From: Pinus tabuliformis
Lineage: Eukaryota; Streptophyta; Pinopsida; Pinales; Pinaceae
DNA: 64,000 nucleotides
Direction: 5' to 3'
Assembly (NCBI GenBank): GCA_031772625.1
Contig: CM062804.1
Span: 280,444,598 to 280,508,597, forward strand
Positions 1-10,798 of the stretch are shown here, piece after piece. Within the stretch, counting starts at the first letter, position 1. Every line of letters begins with the position of its first letter. The notes under the pieces are model-generated. The model searched no databases. It had not been told where the DNA came from and saw only the letters and a list, made by a program, of their open reading frames with translations. The position numbers and the translations under genes were made by a program.

Positions 1-178
1 CTTCAACAATCTTCTTTATTGATCTTCTATTCAGATTTACAGCCTCGAAACTATCCTGAACACTTAGCTACAGTGGTATGCGCACTCAGTTGTGGACTCC
101 ACCTAGGCCTCTATGCACTCAGCTACAAAGCCTTTCTCTCCTATCTGACACACTTCTTTGTGCTAAGACTTTCAAGAT
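1..178 (-). repeat. Partial LTR of element D (left copy)
   Basis: This stretch matches about 3943-4115 of the LTR at 3518-4355. Shared landmarks are the TTCTTTATTGATCTT start, the phrase CACCTAGGCCTC, and CTATCTGAC followed by CACTTCTTTGTGCTAA. Similarity stops near 179, so only the R/U5-like middle of the LTR is in view. For a minus-strand element this would be the 3' LTR. The window edge hides what lies further left. Confidence 0.65.
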
Positions 179-3100
179 TTCATTCGTTATCGATCATGTT
201 ATCCTTGTTCATACCCCACCACCATGCAAGGGTAGCACAAAATGCCATATCTAGTGCTTGGACGCAATGATCCTGAGGGATTTCATGCTCAAATGCATCC
301 AAAAGCTTATCCATGTCAGTTAAACCATCATAATAAGGTAAATTCCTTACCACTGATGACACACATCGCAGTGATTATGTCATCATATTGCAGCACACCG
401 TAGATACTTCATGCAACTGATGCTGCCAATGCTCCAACTCTTCATCTCAACCATATGTACAGGAGCTCTCCTAGTCCCATGAAATCCATCCATCTGCTGT
501 CAAATTGATCCAGTCTTGGTCTCATTCTAATATTTTGTAGATATGATCTAGTTCATCTTCACTCTCTTCATAGTCATAGACTGGTTCAGTGTAGTGCAGA
601 CCATCCGCAGGGTCCAATGGCACTACAACTCGAAGCGATTTCCTCTCAAATGACATCTTAGTCTTTTTCAAATTGGTGACCCCGTTCATGTCAATGGACC
701 AGTCAAATCCTAGGAGTGCAGGGTATGGATTATTGTCATCAACGATTTCTATCACCTCAAAGTCAATCATCATGCTTACACCTTTTATATCAAGTGTGGC
801 TTCGTTTAATTTTCCCATGGGGATGATCTTCTATTAGCTTGCCATTCTAAGAAGAATTGGATACCATTGCAGTGCAGGTCTCCCCATCCTTTCCCATGTA
901 TGTTTCGCAAACATGTTCAAATTCGATCCCAGATCCAAAACGACTTTATCCATTTCATTGTCCCCTATCTGCGCGGTGATCCTCATCTTGCACCGTACTC
1001 TTGCCTTATGTTTACCAATTTTTTGACTACGTGGTCTCCATCAAGGACATTCTCCTTTCCAACACATTTTTTTATTAACTCTTGCAGGCCTTTCACAACA
1101 TTGTTGTCGTGCAATGACTTCATGCAGGTTTCCAAGAACATGGTGAGCATAGAGGGATCAATCTTTATAGGCGCGTTGGTCTCTCTCATCTTGTCCTGAA
1201 TTCCTGAGTTAGATGCCTCAGTGAATCTTTTCTGCACTTCCATAAAGGTTTACTTCGCGCGCTCCATATCAAAACCCACTTCCTTTTCTAGGGCCTTGCA
1301 GACCCATCTGTCCTCTTCAGGTTGTTTTCCCTTATCATCACCAATCGTTATTCCACTTCTCAACACTATATTTACGTTCAGATCCTCCTGGCAGGGATCA
1401 ATTCTCATCATCTGTAAGTTCTCTGTAGGTTTCTGAGGTTGTGCCTTCTTCTCCTACAGCTTGGCTATCAACATAAGGCATTCTTCTATACTGTGGTCAA
1501 ACTGGCTACAGTATTGACATGATGGGCAGGTCTGATTCTAACACTCTCGCGCGTAGTGCCCTGATGTTCCATAGTTATAGAAAATGACCTTTTCGTGACC
1601 TCTACCAGGTCCTCCTCCTCCTCCATGACCTCACCATTTTCCTTGATATCCTCCGCACACTCCCCTTGCACCCTAATCTGGAGGCCGTGTTTCTGCTTGC
1701 ATCTGATAGGTAGTTGTTCTTTCCATCATCAATTCATAGGTACGAAAGTGGTGCTCATCATGGCCCACATATTTACAGAAGTAACAAAACAATTGTTGCA
1801 GTGTTTGAATGAACTTTTGAAGTGAATTAGAATTATCAGTTGCTTGTTTTCTAGCCACATGACAAATAGCGCATTGTAGTGCAAGCCCCATGCTTGCTCC
1901 TATTGGGGCTTCTGGCTTCAGGGGAATTGGTCTACATCCTATAATATAGTTCACAAATATGGGACAGTGGTCTTTGTCGTGTCCCTAGCATTTACAATTC
2001 AGAAAGCACACTTCTGCGCACATCTCTGGTTTAGCCTCCTTCTCTTTCTTCAAGCTTTGCAATTCCAAGCAGAGGCTTTGCAACTGGGAGTGAATTTGTT
2101 GTACCCCCAATATTGGATCCTGAATGGGCATTGCATGCAACCTCACCGCAATTTCCAAGCCTTCTTCCCGAGTTTCTATCTTCTATTGTGACAAAGGAAT
2201 ATTAAGGTGAGGTAGAAGCAAAGCTATGAACCACTCGCAATGTTGACCATCTGTGAGATGCATATTAGCTTCATGAATTACACACTTCAACATTTTATCT
2301 AACTCCCATGGTGTCTCATCAACCCTCATCATGATCTCCTTAAATCCAATAATTGATTGTGAGTGAAACTTATCCTTAAGAAACTCTTTATTTAAAGCAT
2401 CCTTAGTTTCTTCTATCATTGCCACTGGATGATCAAAACATTACTTGATATACCACATCAACGTGCGATCCTGTAGAGTGGTAACCAACTATGCCTTCTT
2501 TATATTGTCATCAGTAATCTGCTATGTTGCCCACATAGCATTCACAACAAGCCAAAACTGATCTATATCTCCACCCCCTATACCCTTGAAAATTGGCAGC
2601 TTCATTGTATTTGACATGTTGAACGGTGGTGGTGGTGGTGGTAGAGGTGTGGGCGAAGGTGTATGCAGTGGAGGTGGAGGCAGAGGTGGAGTGGATGGAT
2701 GATTTATTTGAGGAAACCCCTGAGTGATTAGCTAAACATCGATTTGCGGCGTGGTTTGTTCCACCCCTTCGTCATCACTCACACGGAGTCCAATCAAAGG
2801 ACTATACTCTGGTCCTGATCCTTCACGATTTCTAAAGATCCTTCCACTTCACGTAGATGTGAACATCAAGGCAATGGCATAACCTATTTTTCACACAACA
2901 ACATTTTAATCCAAGTATTCAAAGATCTTAGATACTTTCCTTACAGTCCTTTGAAAAACCTTTGCTCTGCCTCATTGTAGCTGATTGAGGTATGAACCGT
3001 GAATTCTATAACAAATCCTCCTATAATTTGATCAAGCCAGTGATCAACAACACACATTATCTTATATTCATAGGCTTCTAATTGTTGCACCAGTTCTGGA

Positions 3101-3517
3101 GTCCACACTATTGGACTGTCATGCTTCCACCTCCCTTGTCCATTTGCCAATCTAGCTAACCACTCATATAACTCGATCAGGAAGGTGTATAAGAACATTT
3201 CGTGTATCTCTTTATACAAATACCTATCCAACCACAGCTCCTTTGATAGGCGCAAATTCCTATTTTCCTATGCTGCGAATTCGTGATTTTTTTGTCCAAC
3301 CACTTTCCAATTTCCTTCTTGGACATATTCCAGTGATGCGACATCACACATCTCCTTAAGCAGTTCCTGGTCCCGATAATGGAACCATTTTTTTGCTTAG
3401 GGGGTCCTGACCTAGGTTCAGAGTTAGTTGCGCCAAAAAAAACCCTACATTACTAGCCCTTTCGGCAATAACCCATGTAGCACAGGATGAAGTTTCACCC
3501 GAAGCAGTATGGGGGGA
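179..3517 (-). mobile_element. Element D internal region: broken Ty3/Gypsy gag and protease relic
   Basis: Read on the minus strand from 3517 leftwards. The 3255-2941 stretch is a gag-type N-terminal region. 2425-2183 holds a capsid-like segment (FKEIMMRVDE, then CEWFIALLLPHL). 1954-1673 has zinc-knuckle-like cysteine/histidine clusters (CYFCKYVGHDEHH). 1243-983 is a linker, and 818-522 is a retropepsin-like segment (YPALLGFDWSIDMNG). A further capsid-like piece ending WWGMNKDN lies at 362-180, on the far side of the protease, which is an unusual place for it. No reverse transcriptase or integrase is visible. The whole region is old and broken many times over. Lineage within Gypsy is not clear. 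Confidence 0.6.
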
Positions 3518-4355
3518 TGTTGGAACGAATTTTCCGCATCCAGAGATCAGTGTGATGTCTTTTAGTTCCCTAGATCTGCCTCCATGTAGATCTATAAGCC
3601 CCTAGGGCTCGGTATTTCAATTCCCTTTAAACTGTCCTTAGACCTTTGTGAAGGACTATGATCAACTTTTGCAGACCCTTAAGAGTAGAATTATCTACTT
3701 ACACGCCTTAGAAAATAACCCTAGATCTGAGCTCACCCAGATATACTTAAGTATTTAATAAACATAACATAATGTATCACGATCTTCGTGAAAGTACATA
3801 GCATGCATTGCATATAGTTATTAAGACTTATTCCACAACATCGCGCATTATTATATCAATATTTCATAAATACATTATTCATCCACAGCATATATCTCAA
3901 ACATAAATAAACATAGATAACAAATAAACACAGGAATTCCTTCAAAATTCTTCTTTATTGATCTTTAGTGTGGGTTTACAGACTCAAAACTACCCTATGC
4001 ACTCAGTTGCATAGGTCCATGCACTCAATTTTGAAATCTACCTAGGCCTCTGTGCACTCAGATGCAGAGCCTTTCTCTTCTATCTGACCCACTTCTTTGT
4101 GCTAATACATCCAAGACTCTCTAATACACACCTATTTATAGCCTTTTACATTTAATCCCATGGTCCACGGACCATGGGCAGGTCTCAAAACCGACTCAAA
4201 TTTTACATAAAAAAAGTGCTAAAACCTGTTTGACTCCTAACCATCTATGTGCTCTGTATCCACAAATCACGAAGACTTTACATTATTTACAACAATTACA
4301 TCAAAACTTGGGTTATTTGAACCCCAAAACTAACCTAGGGGACCCCATCCCAACA
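3518..4355 (-). repeat. Element D LTR (right copy, 5' LTR of a minus-strand element)
   Basis: The 838-bp segment begins TGTTGG and ends CCAACA, a perfect 6-bp terminal inverted repeat. Its middle recurs at 1-178. On the minus strand it carries a TATA box at 4140-4133, which fits promoter activity towards the minus-strand gag pieces on its left. A weak primer-binding candidate (TGGCGCAACTAACTC, minus) lies at 3435-3421, further inside than expected. The plus-strand GGGGGGA just left of 3518 looks like a polypurine tract but disagrees with the gene direction. Confidence 0.7.
4133..4140 (-). promoter_or_regulatory. TATA box in element D LTR
   Basis: The minus strand reads TATAAATA inside the D LTR, about 215 bp from the LTR start, a normal place for the U3 core promoter of a plant LTR. 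It supports the minus orientation of D. Confidence 0.5.
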
Positions 4356-4509
4356 ACAAGACATATAGTCCATGGAGCTTTATAACATAGTTCTTCGCAG
4401 TATTTATAATGAACAACAACTGCAAAACATGACAACCATAAAAAACATTATTGTCATACTATTTGTTGGAGCTTTACAACAGAGCTCATTATGAAATCTA
4501 CAACAACAT

Positions 4510-4511
<2 letters not shown>

Positions 4512-4560
<49 letters not shown>
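4512..4560. repeat. (AT)n microsatellite
   Basis: About 49 bp of perfect alternating AT lies in the 3' untranslated part of element C, between its chromodomain region and the D LTR. Confidence 0.95.
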
Positions 4561-4563
<3 letters not shown>

Positions 4564-4599
4564 CAAAAGCTCATTTGCTCGAACTGGAAAATAATGAAG

Positions 4600-5990
4600 G
4601 ATACATAGATTGTGTCTAATCATCCATCTCCCATGTAGCTTCATCAGGCCCAAAGTGCTTCCACTGCACTTTAACATGCTTCATTTCCTTGTTCTGGAGC
4701 ATGAATTGTTTCCCCTGCAATATGCATTGTGGTTCTAGATAGAATTCTCCCTCTTGTTCCACTTGCAATATAAACTAGTCAATCACAAGATCAACATCTT
4801 AGAAATACTTCTTAAGTAATGAAACATGGAAATTATCATGGACTTTCAATGTTGGAGGAAGTGTAGGTTGGTAGGCCACTAATCCAATCCTCTCAAGGAT
4901 CTTGAAAGGACTGCAATATCACGATACCAACTTAGGACATGATTCAATCCTCAAGGAGGTCCTGTTGCGCTTGATGGACAAATATAGATACTCCCTAACC
5001 TAAAACTCCTTAAATTCCCTATGCTGGTTTTCATAACTCTTCTACATGTCCTATGATGACTTCAAGTTCCCCTTAATAACCAACATTTCCTATTCTATCT
5101 CAACCAACATGTCTAGTCCAATCAACCCCTTGATCACTAGATCACTCCAAATTATACTAGTATTACAACTCTTCCCATAAAGAACCTAAAAAAATTCATC
5201 TTCAAGGACTCTTGATACCCATTGTTATAGAAAACTCAACTAGTTGAAGATACTCTTCCCACTTCCTCTATTGACGCATGACACACATCCTCAACATGTC
5301 CTCAAAAATCTTGTTGACCCTCTTTATCTAGACAATAAGTTTTACTAAAGTCCAACACTATCCCCAAACTTATAAACAACTCTTTCCAAAACCTAGAAGT
5401 GAACTTGGCATCACTGGTAGATACAATCTTCTTGGGAATGCCATGTAATATCATTATCTCCCTAATGAAAATCTAAGCTACCTCATTGGCTGAAGTCGTA
5501 GACTTAATTGCAATGAAGTGAGCTACCTTAATTAATTTTTCAACCACAACCATGATGGAATCATGCTGCTTCGATGTCCTCGAAAAACCTGTAATGAAAT
5601 CCATGGAAATTACCTCCCATTTCCACTCTAGAATTAAAATTGGTTGTAATAGATGACCTAGATCCTTATACTCTACTTTTACTTAATGAAAGACCAAACA
5701 TCTCGCAACAAGCTTAGCCACATCTTTCTTAAAGTTTGGCCAATGATAATTTTTCTTTACTCATGTCAAAGTCTATTGATATCATGGGTGACATAAATAT
5801 GGCTTAAATGAAAATCCATCAAGATAAGTTTCTTGAGCTCACTATTATCCGGTACATAATCTTATTCCCGAATTTGATGAAGCCATCTTCCATGAGATAT
5901 ACTCCTTATCCCTATCACCTTCACCCTTCTACTGCAATATGTACCTCAACTGTGGATACCTATCATCATGTAGTCCTGCTTGCAAGATCC
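4600..5990 (-). pseudogene. Element C integrase and chromodomain relic
   Basis: Minus-strand translation shows a chromodomain near 4780-4620, with the typical KVQWKHFGPDEATWE run preceded by an ILQGK-type start. Upstream, around 5640-5400, is an integrase core with VISMDFITGF and VVVEKLIKVAHF, followed by LHGIPKKIVS. Chromodomains in this position define chromoviruses and are thought to guide insertion to heterochromatin. It is a fossil and the frame is broken. Confidence 0.75.
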
Positions 5991-6039
5991 TCTCCTATAA
6001 ATATGTTCCATAAGAACTCACTACTGCAATGTGATCCAC

Positions 6040-7255
6040 CTACATTCTTCTACTAAGAGCATCTACAACCCAATTATCCTTTCCCTTAATGTACCTGATG
6101 TCGAAGTAAAACTCACTTAGAGTATCTAACCATATATATTGTCTCACATTCATATTAGGTTGGGCAAACAAGTACTTCAGCCCATTGTGATCACTCATCA
6201 AGATGAACCTCTTGCCAATAAGATAACGTATCCACATCTTCATGGCATGAATGATAGCTACCAACTCAAGATCATGTGTCACATACTTATGCTTGTGCTC
6301 ATTCAACTTCCTTGAATCATAGCATACCACTTGTCCTTCTTGCATCAGGACTCATCAAATCTTCTCTTACAATCATTTTTATATATTGAAAACTGTTTGA
6401 CTGCATCTACAATATTTAAGGCTGGAGGTTTTGCAATAAAATGCTTTAACTGCTGAAAGCTAGCTACACACTCTTCATTCCATTCAAACTTCTTTCCTTT
6501 TCACTACAAATATGTAATAGGATAGGTAATCTATGAGAAGTTCCTGATGAATCGCCTATAATAACCTACTAGTCCCATGAATGATATGACCTCATCCACA
6601 TTGCTAAGAGCTTCTCACTCCATTATAGATTTGATTGTTTTTGGGTCCACTTCTATACCTTCCTTAGAAACAAAATATCTCAAGCAATGAACTTCTTTAT
6701 GAAATAAATTGCACTTACTAAGCTTGGCATACAAATGATACTCTCTCAATAATCTTAACACTCCTACTAGGCATACTTCACGATCTACCTCATTCTTAGA
6801 ATATATCAATATGTCATCAATGAATTCTATCACAAACTTATCCAAATAAGGACACAACACACTATTATTCAAACACATGACATTATCTAGAGCATTAGTA
6901 AGACCAAAAGGAATCAATACAAACTCATAATTCCCATACTTGGTACAAAATGTGGTTTTGTAAATGAACTCTTCTTTGATATGTACTTGATGATATCATG
7001 ATCTCAAATAAATCTTGGATATATTGTTTCTCCCTTCAACTAATCAAACAAATCATCAATCCACGATAAAGGATATTTTTTCTTGATCATGACCTTGTTC
7101 AACTGCCTGTAATCAATGCACATATTGAGAGTACCATCCTTCTTGTTCACAAACAATATTGGTGCACCCCAAAGTGATGCGCTTGACCTAATGTATCCCT
7201 TATCAAGCATTTCCTTAATGTACAACTTTAATTCCACTAATTCTAGAGTGCTCAT
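6040..7255 (-). pseudogene. Element C reverse transcriptase and RNase H relic
   Basis: At 7255-7040 the minus strand reads an RT start with [16 protein letters not shown] and [10 protein letters not shown]. At 6917-6615 it reads MIPFGLTNA and FIDDILIYSKNE, the RT active-site region. At 6345-6040 it reads a Gypsy RNase H end (YVTHDLELVAIIHAMKMW, SDHNGLKYLF and VVDALSRRM). These are standard chromovirus pol landmarks. The region is broken. Confidence 0.85.
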
Positions 7256-7299
7256 CCTATACGGTTTTGTTTGATGCTAGCGCTGCTACCAACATCAAC

Positions 7300-8764
7300 T
7301 CAATAGAGAATTCCACTTCCATATGAAGGGGTAACTCTAAAATCTTTCTTCGAAACACATCTTGAAACAATTGCAAAACATAGATACGTATTCAAGACTT
7401 TAGCGTCCTCAACATCCTTTCCTTTGTCACTAGAAATATAAACTGCAAACCATGAACACCCTTTCCTTCTACTACGATTTTCTTGCATCGTTGTAAACAT
7501 TCTCACTGATGTAGGCTTCTTCTTACCCTGCAAGATTGTTCTTTCCCCATCATCATCTTGACATTCAATAGCCTTATCATAGAAATCTACCTTACTCATG
7601 TGAATATACAACCAATCCATACCCAACAACATACTATATTATCCCAACAAAAGCACATTTAGATGTGCTAATTTAGACATACCATTCAAATCAAATGAAC
7701 AATATCTCACCCAATGGTGATTTCTTTTCTTAGTACCTATAGCCAACTAGATTAACCAAGAATACGAATTGAATTCTTTATTCAAGAAACACTTATCCAC
7801 TATGTCAAGACTAATATAACTATAGTTAGATCCAAGGTTAATCAAAATAGAAATAACATGATCATAAATCTTACCTTCCATCTCAGTAACAGATCCCTGA
7901 TGATCAACCTTCCTATTATCCAATGTTGCGTCAATACAAGGAATACTCTGTCAAACATCTCCAACTGTTTGTGCCTTCTAAGCACTGGAAATATGAGGTA
8001 TTCCACCATGATGTTGTGGGAAATCTCTCTTGCAATGCTCTCCACCACAAGTCCAACACTATAAAGGCTTCCCGCCATCACTATTTTTCTTATCCTCAAA
8101 TTGAAATCATTGTCCTTTGTCAATTGCATTGAATTTCTTATACAACCCTACATTCTCCTTGTTAGTTACATCCCTATGTCTTCCTCACTTTTTATACCAT
8201 TTTCCCTTTATCTTGTCATTACCTTTCCAACCCTACTTTTCTTCTGACAAATACTTAGATTTCTAATAACAATGTTTCAAATTTTGAATGACTTCCTCCA
8301 ATATCCAAGGCTCATCATAATCAATATGATCCTTGAATGTTAAAGGAAATCCACTAACGGATATTTGAACCTTAGTATTATCATCATTAAGCTATGATGC
8401 ATACCCTAATAGCTCCAAAAATGTAGTTGTATATTTTTCATCCATTATAGATCCCATATTCAACTCGTAAAACTTCTTAGCCTTACCATCATAGTATCTC
8501 TCTAACAAGTACTTCTTCCTAAAGAGTCTCTTAAACTCATGCCAACTCAATTCCTCTATCTTGATGCCTTTGACACACTTCACATCTTCCCACCAAATGT
8601 TTTCTTTTACTTTGAAACTAAAAATGGCTATCCTAGATTTCATGTTCTCTATAAAATCATGCAGCTTGAAGTAATTCTTCATCTCAAGAAACCATGCTTC
8701 TGCATCTTCTAGTTTCTTCAAATATCTGTCAAAAGTAGGAGGCTTGAATTTCTTGAAATCATGT
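7300..8764 (-). pseudogene. Element C protease, zinc-knuckle and gag (C-terminal part) relic
   Basis: Minus strand: 7632-7300 carries LLGMDWLYIHMSKVDF, typical of the stretch after the retropepsin core in chromoviruses. 8129-7842 covers the nucleocapsid-to-protease passage. 8764-8392 is gag capsid (FKKFKPPTFDRYLKKLEDAE, then AWFLEMKNYF). The open frame seems to run past 8764 to 8790, but those last codons come from the inserted A1 LTR. The true upstream gag resumes at 17420. Confidence 0.75.
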
Positions 8765-9386
8765 TGATCCAGGTAGATATTGGTGGCCACTTACCAATTC
8801 CACTTGGACCCCCACCATTGTTTCTTTTAGTTTTTCAATTTCCTTAATTGTAGCACAATTTACTATTTTTAGCAGTTTTTTCGGGTCCTGAACTTTTGGA
8901 GCCATTTTTGGCCCTAAACGACATTTCTTGGGAAAACTAGGAGCAACATGTGTTCATAGACTGATGTTTCTCATCACAAATTTGTAGTCCTTGGCTAGAT
9001 ATTTCTAACGTGGTATTGTGCACATCAAATGGAGATCGTATGCCAAAGTTATGACCCCAGGAAGTTGATGTACTAGTTTACCCAAAATGGGGCCCATAGT
9101 TTGGCGCTTCATTTCCTAGGGTTAGGTTTTTGGATTTTTAGGGTTTTCCATTGTTTCTCAACAATAAATAGGCCTTCGAGCCTCATTGTAAGATAGTTCA
9201 AAGGCATGTAGCTGCTACATCTCTTCTCAGAGATAAGCTACCAGTGCCCTACCTAGTGTATTTCCATTTCTATTTGTAAGCATATTTCAGTATTTTACAT
9301 TAATGAAATGAAATATTATTTCTACTGCATCTCTTTATTTATGGTTATTTCTGTAATTTTTTGTGTCCCTGTTTAAATTCAGTTTA
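8765..9386 (+). repeat. A1 5' LTR
   Basis: It begins TGATCCAGG and ends shortly before the primer site at 9388. It is colinear with the LTRs at 16798, 19876 and 22899. All four share the phrases TTCCACTTGGACCC (or close variants), CTAGGGTTAGGTTTTTGGAT and TTCCATTGTTTCTCAA. The exact 3' edge is uncertain by a few bases because the terminus is not a clean CA. Confidence 0.8.
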
Positions 9387-9387
9387 G

Positions 9388-9398
9388 TGGTATCAGAG
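9388..9398 (+). promoter_or_regulatory. A1 primer-binding site (tRNA-Met type)
   Basis: TGGTATCAGAG directly follows the 5' LTR. This is the standard plant initiator-Met primer site for reverse transcription. The matching position in A2 is 20498. Confidence 0.85.
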
Positions 9399-9517
9399 TG
9401 GTCTTCTCTTTCTGTGTTTTTGTTTGCATGTCCCCAACTAGGTCGGGATACAAGGAGTTAGGGCTTGAGCTGGTCGAACCTTCGCAAGACCAGCCTCGAA
9501 AATCATGACGGCCTCCC

Positions 9518-9798
9518 ATGGTGGATGAAAATAAAGACAAGGGGGTAGGAGATCCTATCAAAATTTTGCTCGAAGAATCCCTCGAGCAACAAAGGAATGC
9601 GATGATGGACAACTTTGCCCAGATCCTTCTGCGACTACCCATGGGCAATGCATCTACTTTCAACAACTACTCTGGAAGCGCCACACCTTTTAAAGTACAA
9701 GTTTACTTTGAAATTCCGATATTTGGGGGTCAGATAGATGTAGATGCTACAGATAAATGGTTAAATATTTTAGAAGGATATTTTTCTGTTCATGATTT
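9518..9798 (+). pseudogene. A1 gag, first part (interrupted by element B)
   Basis: The reading runs MVDENKDKGVGDPI and later QRNAMMDNFAQILLRLP and FEIPIFGGQIDVDATDKW, ending in SVHDF where B inserts. The same sequence without an insertion is at 20650-20930 in A2 (NAMMDNFAQILQQLPKGD, EDHIEVDAIYKW). It is gag of a Gypsy element. The open frame continues a few codons into B's LTR before stopping, which is not native sequence. Confidence 0.8.
9794..9798 (+). repeat. Target-site duplication of element B (left)
   Basis: GATTT precedes the TGTTGGG start of B. The same five bases follow B at 15064-15068. In A2, which lacks B, the site reads as one copy in the run CATGATTTTTTC. Confidence 0.8.
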
Positions 9799-10131
9799 TG
9801 TTGGGTCCCTATAATACTAGTGATTACCCCATTACTATTGTAGTTATACCCCTTATTTATATTGTTGTGCCCCTATTACCCCCATATTGTTATTTCTGTG
9901 CCCCATAGAATCCCTCTATTGTTATTTTTGTGGCTTTATATTATTATTGTTAGGTTGGCTGGATTATATTGTGACTCCTTAGACTCCTATATATAGAAAG
10001 GAGGTTTTGTCATTTGTATCATCCAAGAATTGTTCATTTATGTAATGTAAAGGAGGTTGCCCCCTCGAAGAGGCTGAATTCTAAGGCGTGGATCTCTCTT
10101 TTCTATCTTTTTGTGAGCTGGTTTCATAACA
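9799..10131 (+). repeat. Element B 5' LTR
   Basis: 333 bp from TGTTGGG to CATAACA, with a TATATATA box at 9988-9995. It is colinear with the LTRs of B2 in inverted orientation (shared stretches CTCCTATATATAGAAAGGAG and GAGCTGGTTTCATAACA). Confidence 0.9.
9988..9995 (+). promoter_or_regulatory. TATA box of element B LTR
   Basis: TATATATA lies about 190 bp into the LTR. Both B2 LTRs have the same box at the matching place. It is the likely core promoter for the genomic RNA. Confidence 0.6.
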
Positions 10132-10133
10132 TT

Positions 10134-10145
10134 TGGTATCAGAGC
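10134..10145 (+). promoter_or_regulatory. Element B primer-binding site (tRNA-Met)
   Basis: TGGTATCAGAGC lies two bases after the LTR end and is complementary to the 3' end of plant initiator tRNA-Met. Confidence 0.9.
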
Positions 10146-10798
10146 TTTGGATTCTAGGGTTTCGTTGCTCCAAACAGGTCATCATGGCATTTTCACTATA
10201 ACTTTGTTTCTGTGATGTTTCAGAAGTCGCAAAAAAAACCCATGTGAGAAGAATTGGCGCTAAACCTTGGGTCCAAATTTCAGAGCTTTTTGCGTGATAT
10301 TTTCGGAGAGATGATCTGAGGAAGTTGGCCTTTTTGCAGACTCTTGAATTACATGCAAAACAGGTGACCTGGGGAAAATCGTCATAACTCTCTCTCTGAG
10401 GATCGGATTGAAATTTCGTAAAAAGGTACAGAAAGAGGACGGACTATAGTTTCATATGTGTGTGTTTCAGATTTAGAGGTTGAAACAGTGACTCGTGGCA
10501 CGTTGTACAAGTTCGCTCTACTGAACTAGTCTAAAAGCAAGTCACTGTGGGAGATTTCACATAACTCTTCCTTGGAGAATCCAATTTGACTCAGACTTGT
10601 GGCATTGGAAAGAGGACGCAGAAGGCTACTAGAGGTAGCAATTTTAGAACTGGATGATCCGAAATTACAGAGATACATCAGATTCAATATCAGGCTTCTA
10701 TAAAGTGAAAAAATGTGTGTAGTTTTTTTTTAAATTTTTGTGTAAGCTTGGTTTAACGGAATTCAAAGGGCATAGTAAAGCATTATTATCGGTAACTG
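10146..10798 (+). other. Element B untranslated leader
   Basis: 650 bp between the primer site and the polyprotein start, without a long reading frame. The same leader is seen inverted in B2 (about 28920-29467), for example the shared phrase CACGTCGTACAA / TTGTACAACGTGCC. Packaging signals would be expected here, but none can be named from sequence. Confidence 0.6.

Larger units (their letters stand above)
4356..8764 (-). mobile_element. Element C body, left part: chromovirus (Ty3/Gypsy) relic, chromodomain to gag
   Basis: Minus-strand order from right to left is gag, zinc knuckle, protease, reverse transcriptase, RNase H, integrase, chromodomain. That is the full chromovirus order. The remaining gag start and leader are on the other side of A1 (17420-18206), because A1 is inserted in this gag. 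The 3' LTR of C is not seen. D's right LTR abuts C at 4355/4356, so D probably inserted in C's 3' region and the missing LTR would lie beyond the window. The element is broken many times (well over ten), so it is old. Confidence 0.8.

Noticed and set aside
3510-3517. Polypurine tract GGGGGGA for a plus-strand element ending at LTR 3518-4355
   Set aside because: All gag and protease pieces to the left read on the minus strand, and the LTR's TATA box is also on the minus strand.
8765-8790. Start codon at 8790 for the minus-strand gag frame of element C
   Set aside because: The codons from 8765 to 8790 are the inserted A1 LTR read in reverse. The native gag continues at 17420.
9799-9814. Native C-terminus of A1 gag at 9814
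   Set aside because: The last codons are read from element B's LTR. The A2 copy shows that gag continues differently.
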